A DNA stretch of 64,000 nucleotides, taken from positions 5,952,001 through 6,016,000 of the forward strand of contig CM082594.2 in NCBI GenBank assembly GCA_040954595.2, in the 5' to 3' direction. The position numbers and the translations under genes are program-made. Source of the DNA: Balanoglossus misakiensis (lineage: Eukaryota > Hemichordata). Under the pieces are notes generated by a model. It saw nothing but the letters and a program-made list of their open reading frames with translations, was not told the DNA's origin and searched no databases. Shown in pieces: positions 36,301 to 48,300 of this stretch. How positions within the stretch are numbered: the first letter of the stretch is position 1; each line of letters starts with the position of its first letter.

Positions 36301-39300
36301 CGACTTTGCCTCTCTTGAATAGTCACTAAAAGACAGACAAAATAGGATCTTATTCAAATCAGTTTGATTCGGGAATTCAGGCGCATGTACATGACGTCAT
36401 GACACTTGATAAAATATAACCGCGGGAAACACTCTTCTACCTTGTTAAAGGTATCCTCGTTTGACCTGCTACTACATGTACTTATTCAACGAGAATTTAC
36501 ACGATGGGGGTCTCCGTGTGATACCGTTTAATTTGCCGCTAAACTGACCAATAACTTTAGCATTGTTTGATTTATTGCGTAGATGTATGCTTTTAATTCG
36601 AAGTTGCATGAGCAATAATTCAAATGGCGTATTTAACAGAGCTGTACCAATTTACCGTGAATAATTCCGCTGATGTACGCGTGCGCGAACGACACCTAAT
36701 CCGTGCGCGATGACGATGACAAGTGTAATGCAATCGTTAACAATGATACTTGCATCCATCTTTTGGAAGATAGCTTTGCGTTAATCGCATGCGCAGACAG
36801 CGTCTGGAGGGACGCTGTAAATCACGCCAGATGTCATGCCAGGATCACGTCGGGGAACGAAAGGTTTTAATTTTTAGTTGAATAGCCCTATCCCGCGCGA
36901 ACGATGCCAAATGTCCCGTAGGAAATAAATTGCGGTATATTAGTGGTCTTCATTGTTGTTGTGGTAACATATGCCCTAGGATTAGCAGGATAAATGACAG
37001 ATTTTATTGCACTTGCGTATTACACGTTTGGCCTAGCACTGTGTCTGAACGTTTGGAGCTACCAGTGCACTCGAGTCCCGTAAAATCACATGTAAAGGCG
37101 AGTTTACTAAAAGTAACAACACTCTCACCGAAGTTATATTTCAACGCTATTCAAAATTACAAAATAAACACGTCTACATTATTATTTTTCTTGTTTTCCG
37201 AAAGGTGAACAACTTTGTGGGGGCTTTCCACGACGCTGTGTTACTCTACGCAACCGCCTTGCAAGAGACGTTGGGTAACAACCAGGACCCCAGAGATGGA
37301 TACGCCATCACGAGAAAAATGTGGAACAGAACATTCACGGGTAGGGACCGCAGCGCTCCAAAGTTCTTATCTGTTTGTTTGCATGTTTCAGTTGCACGTA
37401 TAGCATTATGTTCGGCGTGATAGCATTCCCTACTTCTTAAATTAAAAACGTGTGGAAATCTGCTAACGATGAATGTAGAATTAAACACTGGCCTTTGACA
37501 ATAATGTTAAAGTGGTTCAATTTACATATCTGAAGTGGGCAGCATCGCTTCCCTTCTCGAAATTCACGAATTCTATCATAAGCTTCCTTAGTTCATCTCT
37601 CTGTTTTATTTCGCAAAGAGTAGATACCTGTGACTGTATCTTTGATGTTTTTATGCCAACAGGAATCACAGGTAATGTCTCCATTGACCAAGTGGGTGAC
37701 AGAAACGCCGATTACTCTGTGTTGGACATGACCGACCCAACGGAGGGAATCTTTGAGGTGAGTTGAACGCCTTCAAATCGGCGCGCGGATTGTAGTTAAG
37801 GCATTGCCTTTGCTTGCAGCTAGCTAAATGATCGGAGAAACTTGCAAGACCCAGAAGAGGTTAATGACCCGATATTAAATATGATTGATAAGGTGGGTTT
37901 TTTTTTCTGTGATCAAGTTTGTGATAGTTTTATAAGGGATTAGCCGAGCGTGTCACAGCCGTATGTTTCCTTCAATTTTTTTATCCTGTAATAAATTAAG
38001 TGCTAAATTGACGTGACGCCAAACCCAAGGCCGTTAACGAGGGTTCTATTTACATATGAAAATATAATTTGGAAACGATATCAACGAAATTGACTTTTAA
38101 AGATCTATTTGTCAAACAAATACAATATTGACGTGTGTGTATCTAGTATAACCCAACGACTTTCCAATGAAGTGCGGGTTGACAAATGATGCGTTGACAG
38201 AGAGTTTGAGTGCATTAAGACTGTGAGATGAGCACACACACAGATGGCTGGATTACTAAAGTTTAAAGACATAAAGGTCATATTGCGTTAATTGTCATCG
38301 TTTGATATGCAGCCACGGCTAAATATTATTTCTAAGTTCTGTTAGACGCACGTTTTAATACATTCAAGTTGTTATGAAATGTGCGTGATAAATCATGAAT
38401 TTGTCTTTATCATATCCATAAAAATGGGAAATGTTTATATTGTACTTCGCGTTAAGCAGGTGCACCATAAAATGACGGGTGGCCTGTAGCGCGAATTATT
38501 CCACACACGCCTTGACATTATTACGGGAATCTAGAGCTGGCGTGGTGGTTTGCGGTTTTTTTTTTCGTATCTGACAAAATCTCTGTTATTTCCTGGATCG
38601 TAAAACAGTCATGCATACAGAATACATCTACTGATGTTGCATGCACGAATCGAACGTTTTCGTTTACCGGGGATAATGCATCGCGTTATATCTTGTGAAA
38701 CAGATGTTGATGGTTAAATAGAAAGGACTGATTGCGTCGAGGCCGAGTCACTCTGGGGAAAGCTCCGGGTGACGCATCGTGAATGTCACTGAGCAAGACA
38801 GGTTTTTTAGTTTGAAACGGAATGGATTTACATTGTGTGAAACCGTCATCAACTGGCCTTTTCGATAACAAGATTAAACACGCAGCGTTGAATCAGGACA
38901 GAAGTTTCCCACTGAAGGACCTATTGAATGAGTTTGGCTTTATCAAACAGTTGATGACGTTTTCGAAGACTTCGGATGATCGCCGAAGGTCGGCACCTAG
39001 AGATTTTAATGTTTTGAATACGACGCGCGTTAGATATGATACACCTGTAGCATTGACTGTACATATAGGAAACACCCCAGGATATGCAAAATTAATAATT
39101 ATGAAACTAACCGACTGTAGTTTCTGTTTATTTCCAATTTGATCCCGGCTGAGTGTAATATATGACAACTCAACGAATGATTTATCTGCAGTTTCTCTGT
39201 GTCCATATGTTAACATAAGTTCCCCCGTGACATAATCTCACTGTAAATCTTGCTGGCCCCGGGAACAAGCGCAGCACCGGTTGTCCCCCACCGCTTGAGT

Positions 39301-42300
39301 CAATTTCCGGATAAGACCCCACCCCCTCCCCGCCAGCTCTTTGAGCGCACGTTTTACCCCCACGGGCGTGAAATCCGATTTACAGAACCATGACTACTCT
39401 CTCAGAAGATGTTTAATTAGTTGTCTTTCAGATATCGCATATCGGCGACGTTCAACGCGACCCAAATGTTTTGTTTTCCCTTATTTGACTAACAGACACC
39501 CACGTTGGTAAATGTCCAGATCTTGAAATGTGCACTCGTCATGAAATATTATCAAACGTTTATTTACTGTTCCTCAACAAAGTATTAAAAGCTCACCATC
39601 TGCACGGATGACTTATTGATACGTGCACTCCAGTGAGACAATTTGTCAGTGAGGCAGTTCAGTAACTGACTTACAACAACTAATCTATTTAAGTATGTGC
39701 CTTTTATGCGAATTCATATACATATATATTAAAATGGTGCATCGTGTTAGCCCAACTGCTTGACATGAAATATATCTTGTTTTATGAATTATTTTCTGTT
39801 CAGCAGCTTTATGACAGTTATGATACAATCTTCTAGATCTTTGAACAATATTGTGTAACGAGACGGTAACTATTTCGAATCTAAAACCATAAACGAGATT
39901 TGTATATAGGTCAGTTGTTACCACGAGATATACAGGAAAAACAGTTTCCAAGCACTTAGTTCCGGTATCTGACGGCAGATAATGAATCACTTAACAGAAC
40001 TGCGTTTATCTCATTTTCAATTCAGAGGGAAAATTCCAACCGGAAATGAAAGCCCAAGTGCAAAACAAAAAATCAAATTGATATCCGTGCTGTATCATGC
40101 AGCCCCCGGAGGCTTGCTTTAACGCCCAATCAACTTTGAAATACCTCATAAAGCCCACTTCATGAGAATGTTATGTGAAATGATCCGTGTGTATTCGACT
40201 TTTCGCTAGCTGGGCTTGAGTCCACAACTTCCGATTGCATAGTCCGGCCAATTATTCGCTCATTGAACCACTCAGTCAGATATGAAACACAGAACACATA
40301 TTGAACTAAAACACACCGCTTATCTGAGCTGTCTGACATACAAATTAACAATCTGTCTCTGTATCATTCTGTCTCTCTGCCTCGATCTGTCTCTCTCTGT
40401 CTCTGTCTCTGTCTCCCCCCTCCCCAATATAGGCCGTCATCAACTATGTTGGAGAGTCGGGCACAGTCGAAGTTGTCGCGGACATCCACTGGCCAGGAGG
40501 CGCAAGCGGTCCCCCGGACGATGTACCCGCCTGTGGATTTTTCAACGAATTCTGCCCAGAAGAAAGTACGTGCCAATTACGTGGAGATTTAGTCTTTCAA
40601 CTTTTTTATCTTTCTAATCTCAAAAGTCCCACGCATATTCGAGAATACCGTGAGTGATTATAGAATGATGGAGATATAATTTATTTTGGAACAAGGCATT
40701 CGCATTACACCATCAATCTTAATGAATCTCTGTGTGGGGAAACTGACTCGCCTTTTTTCCTTCTGCCAGATGCAATGAAAGTCATCATACTTTTTCATTA
40801 GGTTTATTTCACTTACAGAATGGCGTGGACCATTTGATAGTACTGTTCACTCTCACAAAAGCAGTCTTTTTTTTGTTTCCACGACCAAAATAAATATCCA
40901 CTATTTTCCTCAGTATACAATAATTACATACAATTGTTCGTATGACACGTATCGATGAACGCTCTATAAATTATTAAATTTCACGTTTTTTTACTTTTCC
41001 TTAGATATTACATCTCCTGCAATCATTATTGGGGCTGTAGTTGGTGCCTTACTTTTGGCGTGCATCATAGTGGCAGCGGTGTTTTACAGGTAAGACGAGC
41101 GAACGACATCAATATTTATGCATTTTTTCTTCACTTAAAATATAATAGCTTTGAATATAAAAATGTAATGTCCGATACGGTGCGCTGCATAAACGGTATG
41201 CATTTGGAGAAAACCGAATTATTTATTTTAAAAAAAGTGAAGAATAACTGATATTTTTTTTTTTTGGGGGGGGGGGGGAATTGCGTGGGCGTCATAAGAG
41301 ACCGGCTGTCGATTTGAGTTGCTGTCCACCAACTCACCACACAGCGTATTGAATTGTGCGGGTCTGTTTTCGACCGGGTATATATGCACAGCGCGTGTTG
41401 GAGTGAAAGTGTCCCCCAATCAATACGTGATGATTGATGACGCGAGGCAAACACAAAATCCTCAGTTCAAACAATGCGGTCTTTGCTTTTGCTGAAATTC
41501 GAGAGCGCCATGATTGCTCCACCTTTGTTTGGTGGAAAGTTATCCAAACGTGCGTATTATGTGTACCAATCGGCAAAATGTGTATCTATCCGGCATATGT
41601 ACCATCAGGCGAGATAGGTCGCCAGTCGAGTGAGTGTGTCTTTAACCCGGGTGTTTTATTTTTATGTGTATAAATTCACAAGACCTTCACACGAAGGACC
41701 ATACCCTTCTCCGCGACGATGGTTAGGCTTTATATCACTAGCTTTTATATTCAAAGTATACCGCCACAAATGTCTTTCCCGTTTACTTTAATTTTCCATT
41801 AATTTGCAAAAGAAACCTACCAAAACTTATTAAGTAAAATCTCTCACTGAATATAGTCACTCTCGTTGAAATCAGGTGAAAGTGGTTGGACGCTTAAGGC
41901 GTTGGTTATGGAGGCCAGTAGCCATTTAAATGCGGATTGATTGTTAATTAATACATCGCGCCCCACAGGAAAAAAAACCTCGTTTGACGATTTCCGCTGG
42001 CGCCGGTTCGATTTAAGATGATTTTGCTATTCCTCGACACCTAAACTATAATGGAATTTCAATACTACTCAAAGTTTCAATTGCATCTTCACTTGCTTGT
42101 AATAAAATGCTTATGAAGCGGCCCTTTGCGTCGACCAATCTTCACTCATTAACCGTACAATGATGTGTAGATTTGGTATGAAACGTATACGGTCGCCTAT
42201 GCATATTTAACCACAGTTAGCATGGAAAGTTGACATATACACGCGAACAAACACGCCGCTAAACGGTCATTAGTAAAACTCATACACACCCTATAACCAT

Positions 42301-45300
42301 GCATGGGGATATGTAAATTTAAGGCGATTTCGTCCCATCTATTTTGCACATTTCGATTTAATAAATCAAAATGCAAGAGAGCGGAACTATTAGCGAATAT
42401 TTTCAACATGTGTGTTACTTCTCATATCATAGCGAAGTATGGCACTTAGAACTGTCATTTATCTGCTTACTTTGCTTTTCAACCAGTTTAAAGTGTTTAA
42501 AAACAAGACTGTCGCCAGAACAATTGAACCACGAAAGCCATATTATTAACACCTGGTGTCTAGCAAGTTGTGTCACGATTTGGCCAATGTATTTTCAAGG
42601 TTAGCCAGCACCTAATGTCGTTTGCAGAACGAAAACTGGAGTACATCAATAGTACTAAAGCGTTACAAAGCCTTGCCAATATCAGTTTTGAATTATGTAC
42701 TAAGCAAAACGTATATAAGAGCCCCACCGCGTGCGTTAACGGCCAAGATGATAATCGACGATTTTGTTCCCGTTTCAGAAAATACAAATTGGAGAGTGAG
42801 TTGGTCAACATGACATGGAAGGTCAAATGGGACGATATTACTTTCAGTAATAACATCAACAAGAGTCGCTTTTTGTCTATTAATCTACTGAACAGGTCAC
42901 TGGCAATGGACGTGAGTAAAAACCTACTAGTATTAACACTTGCTCCATTTATATGTAAAATGCACTAACAACTGGTCATTGTGTATGCCACGCAGGGTCA
43001 AAAGAACATTTCAAATGTTGCGCTATGAGTGTACCGTATACTGACGGGTGTGGATTTTCAGACACTGTTTATGATTACCCTTTGTAAAAATTAATACTAT
43101 AGCATATTATTAAGCAGATATATTGATATTAAAAAAATGTACGCAAAAGGATACAACCGCGGAACCTACCGTATATATATTCTTTACAAGGGGGTCAGGT
43201 CAGCGCACGATACCACTCGGCCAAATCGCCACCTGTGAATAAAGAAGATTCAATGCGCGAATTAAAACATATGAAACACCCCATTTATCCAGCAATGTAC
43301 GTGTACCACGTTACCGCCACGAGGGAGGGAGGGAGGGATCGTGAATGTAACGATTTTCTCCGTTGCTTTACTAAAAGACATTTCTGTGTGCCACATTTCC
43401 ATATTTGACAGAAGACACACGGTGGAACTTCACAGTGGTCTAACGGCGCCGATCAACAAATCTTCGCTAACGTTGCACATTACAAGGTACGGCGTCCGCT
43501 CATTTGTTTTTAGTAAACATTTATTAAGGAATATGTTTTATTGCCTTTTGCAATATGCCGCGGAGGACATGGGTGCATTTATAATTCGTATACGTACGTA
43601 CGTACGATCAGCTCAGTGTTAGTTTTCAACTATGATCTTTAAAATTACTAAAATAAACGTACGGGGTAGGTATAGAAAACCTAAATAAGTGAGATTTTTT
43701 GTCCAAAATCTAATGACTTTCCGGTTTCCGGTGTCGAGTACACTTAACATACCAAAATAAAGTTCAGATAATTAACTTTCACGATATGTAAACCTTTGTA
43801 AAGGTTATCACAGTAGCATTTAACCAGAGGAGAAGTCATATTATATGGACGGTGTTAGATTTTAATGGCGACACTTGAGAATGGGAAATTTGGGCAATAA
43901 ACGTCATTACCACAAGACCCGTGGGTGTAGAAGTCAATGTTTCGCTTCATACGATGTGTTTCATTACCCCTACAGGGCAACGTTGTCGCCGTGAAAAAGG
44001 TGAATAAAGGGAAACTCGAATTGACCAGAAATATCCTGTTGGAATTGAAACGCGTGAGTATGAATCCGTTTCTGACTCTAGTGAGTAGTTAAATACTGAA
44101 TAGAGTTAGCTATTTTGCGCTCATTTATTCATTATTCGTGATGGTAGTACAATCTACGTTAGGTGGCACTCTGTCTTGGCAAAAGTCTGTTTTCTAGAAG
44201 GTGTGAGTGAATTGTGATGCCCCTTAGTTCGGCTTTTGAAGCTCGAAACCTTTAAGCAGTGGTCAGATGTCAAGTGTACATGGGCGTGCCAACTTGCACG
44301 TGTTGATTGCGTTGCTCGTCGCCGACGGTAAAAGCAATCACAGAAATTCCCCAAGAGTACGGCGAGAAACCTATAAGTCAGACCACGTTCGTGTTTTCTG
44401 GCTCACAAGGGCGGAATTCTTAATCTTCACTGGTCCAAATAAAATATATCCTAGAGCACTACGCGGACAATATCAATGAATTTATATTTCCGTTAGTGGT
44501 TATTTCGCTTGTTTTACCACTAAGATTTTGCCACTTTTGCTCACTACATATCTTTTCTGTGGTCTAATTTGTTTCCAGAGAAAAGATGCGGAACACAACC
44601 ACATTGTCCGATTCGTCGGCGCATGCGTGGACATGCCAAACATTGCCATACTCACAGAATATTGCCCCAAAGGCAGCTTACAGGTAAGGGTACATAAAAA
44701 ATATTCCCAGCCGGCCTACCTATATAAACTTATCATGAGAAAAACCCCACAACATTTGCTTTTTGATAGGTAATATCAGGAACATGTTCCCCGGAATATA
44801 TTGTTACAATGAAACCACGAATCAAAGTCGATGATGTTTTACGGGTTAACTATATTTAGTACAGGGCCACGCATGACTGCGAATGAGCGTCCACGCAACT
44901 GTTATGCACACAATCAAGTATAATAATATCAGCCAACTGCAATATTTCCTCGAAATACTATACCATTAACCATTCTGGGTAATTGTACACTAAGCCCCCT
45001 TCGGTGCTATTTCGCTGACACCAGCGAACAGGAAATTCAATCGCTAGAGTTTGGGAGTTGTTTTCGCTAACAAAGATTGCAATTACAGCCGCAGATCGTA
45101 GCAAGAATCGAAAGTGAAAGATTTTGCCAGAAATACTGTATTGGACGGTATTTTGAAATTGCATCCATTTCCATCAGGTGCCAACACAGGCTCCCGACGC
45201 GGATTTATTTATGGCTTCATATAGTTTGCCTTTTACCGAAGTTATTGGCACATTTATAACAATTTATTGTGGATATTGGTTTATATAGCGACTGTAAATG

Positions 45301-48300
45301 CCAATTATCGGCTTCCACGCATGCGCTCTGCGGCGCGACGTTTATTGTCAGAGTCCGCTTCAGTAACCATCATGCATTGCGGCTTGATCTATGTCCACGG
45401 AAGCCGATTGAGCAACAGAATGAAATTTTCCTAAAGCTCAGTAAAATCATCATGGATTTCCCTACTTCAAGTTGGCATGTAGACACAGAGAATTGACACT
45501 GTACAATTGACATTGTCTATTCCAATTCTCGTGATCCTTTTGTCATGAAAAGATTTCAGTGCCTGATTATGATCAATGGAGTCTTACCATGAAATGGCAG
45601 AACTCCCAAAGGAAGACCAATCATGGTATTTTCTCTTGCATCAGCAGGGGACTTACCCTAATAGCCCGGACGGTCTTTTTGTCATGGAAGACGAAAATGA
45701 AATGTCATCCTTGGTTAGGCAATGTTCTTTGAAACAAATGTCATGAGTCTCGCGCAGACCTCCCATGGCTTTGAGCCGGTTCTTGATAATAGAACGGCAG
45801 TTTTAAGATACAATCGATCCGAATACGCTCCCATCTGGGATATGTGGGGTTGGTAAAACTTCGAATACATCTTCCGGGTAGGCATCAAGAGTCATCAATG
45901 ACGCAAAACTGTCCGATGACGTCATAGTGTTAGTGGTTTCTTGTGTATGATATCGCACAAGACATTTCGCACTGGGTCCCGGCTGCAGTCTATTTACAAG
46001 GACGCGCTTTGTTTTGTGTAGTCCTGAATGCTCTCTGTTGCCAAACATAAATAAACTTACTCCGTCCCATAATCCGGGTAGTCGAAATTCCTTGCCCGTC
46101 GAGGCAGAAGGGACACAGCCACGGCCGCTGACACGTTCACGGTCTGACCATTGACAACTGCTTCCGCGGTAACTGTTATGTACGCCTTCGTCTGTAATGG
46201 CCGTAGTACCAACGCCATTTTGTCCCGTCATCGCGTGCCCTGCCCGACCCCGCACAGGTGATATCTCTGCTTTCCCCCCTGTCGCAAATCAGACCGTCCA
46301 TTGGCGCGAACATTTGCATACACGCTTTCAACAGGTGGTTGATATACAATTACAGGGGATTTCGCTTGAGCAGGCGCGTCAAAATTCAACGCCTTTGTCT
46401 GAATTGTTTCTGCCGTTAAGCTGTTTTTTCTTGTTGGGGCAATTCTCAACATCCTACCCTTAATTTGTAGAGTATCACCAGACGTGATCTAATAAAGTTG
46501 AAACATGCTACCAACGCCGAGTTCAAGACGAAACCATTCGATAAAAAAACTAAAAGGAAACACATCGATGTGATTAAAATTAACTGGAAGTACTTCACAA
46601 AACCCTTTGCCGCAAAACGTGTGGGCGTTTCTGCTTCCATCCCACGGAGAAGTGTTAACACGTCTCGTGCATTAGACTGTGATTTATTTTGATGTCCTTT
46701 TGACGTTTAAAATAGTGCGAACCACACTCAGAATGTCAAATAAAACAAGTGTTCAGCAAATTCAATGCATTTGCCCTCAAACGAAAAATTCATTCTGTCT
46801 GATCTTCCAGGACGTGCTGGAGAACGATTCTCTGCAGCTGGATTGGATGTTCCGATACTCGCTGATGAACGACATTATTAAGGTAAGTAAGTCGACGAGA
46901 GGTCTGGGAATTTCCCCGCAATTGTCAGAGGCTCATGTTGCCTTGTAAAGTGCCATTTAATACTAGTAACAGCGCCATGGAAACAACGATTGGCAGGAGA
47001 CGCGCAACGCATTGATGAAAAGACGTCCCACGAGATTCTCGCGAGAGGAAACCGGTTTACACGTTCAAGAAATACGAGATGCGCAGTGTTACCCGGAGAT
47101 GTCTCAATTTCTCAAGTTACCTCAAAAGGGGTAAAATCCAATCAGATAAATGTCAAGATTTGATGGTTTATCTCCGATTAGAGAATGAAATATGAACTTC
47201 TTATTGATCGACGAATTTCATATATTTGATATTAATTTCCTCACTTGGTGTCGGAGATTGATGAGTTAATGGAATTAATACTGGAGCACTTTTGTTGCAG
47301 TTTATGAACAGTTAAGTGTGACTGCCAACAGAACAATGACAGCCAATTGAGTATCGGTGAAATTAGGTCACGTCGGTGTTGATAAACTCAATTCAAGGTT
47401 GAAATTGAAGTTCAAAGCTGAACCGCCCGTCACGAATTTTCGCTGTCACTGAAGGGGTTTCCTATAGTGGCCCCTGCTCGTGTAGGACACTCCCGTATGT
47501 CCGCACGCGATCAATGCAAGATTCCCTATGTTTCTGTAATCTTCACGTGTCATCGCTACCGTTGTGGTTACCAAATTATTACGTAAATATCGTTCACTGT
47601 CTGTCTCAACCATCAGGGTCTCCACTTCCTACACCACAGCGTGTTCAAGCACCATGGCAACCTGACGTCATCAAACTGTGTCGTGGACAGCCGCTTCGTG
47701 CTGAAGTTGACCGACTTTGGACTCGAAGAATTCACCGAAAGCTGTCGAGGCAGCGACAATGCACTCAGCAACCTGTCAAGTTAGTACTCAGTCAACTTTT
47801 ATGCCGTTGGCCTCGTGTCAGTGACACCAAAACAGTGATAAAACATGCATGTACAAATACACACATTGTCCTTTCAATATATTTCTGTCTGAAAGTAATA
47901 TACTTATTTTGTCACTATTGTCTAGAAAAGCTTTGGAAAGCCCCTGAAATTCTTCGTGACGAGTCGACTCGGGGGTCGCAAGAGGGCGATATTTACAGCT
48001 TTGGCATCGTTACTTACGAGATAGCCACGAGAAGTGCTCCTTATGAACTGGAAGCAGCTGATTTGAACGTAAAAGGTACATTTCCGCTGTAACGTGCAAC
48101 TGGCATTATGTCCGGATTTGTTCCGCGTTTTGTTAAGATTTTTGCCAGTGAGGGCGATGATGACAGAAAGTGTAATTTTCGGTAGTGAGAGCGCTAACTT
48201 AAATCAAGAAACCGTTCTCTGGACTTGTTTTTCTATCTACATGTATTTCATTCATTTCAAATACATTTCCCTGAGAAGTTTGTCTCCACAAGTTTTGCCT

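Noticed and set aside
38822-39142. 106-codon open frame in intron 4 as an extra receptor exon
   Set aside because: Exons 4 and 5 join in phase across this intron and the frame shows no ligand-domain motif.
42570-42778. Continuation of the exon 7 frame upstream to 42,570
   Set aside because: The segment before the TTTCAG acceptor at 42,778 has no family similarity, and the exon 6 phase joins exactly at 42,779.
45803-46255. 150-codon minus-strand open frame in intron 10
   Set aside because: No recognisable family, and it lies inside an intron of the plus-strand gene. It could be checked against transcripts but is not supported.
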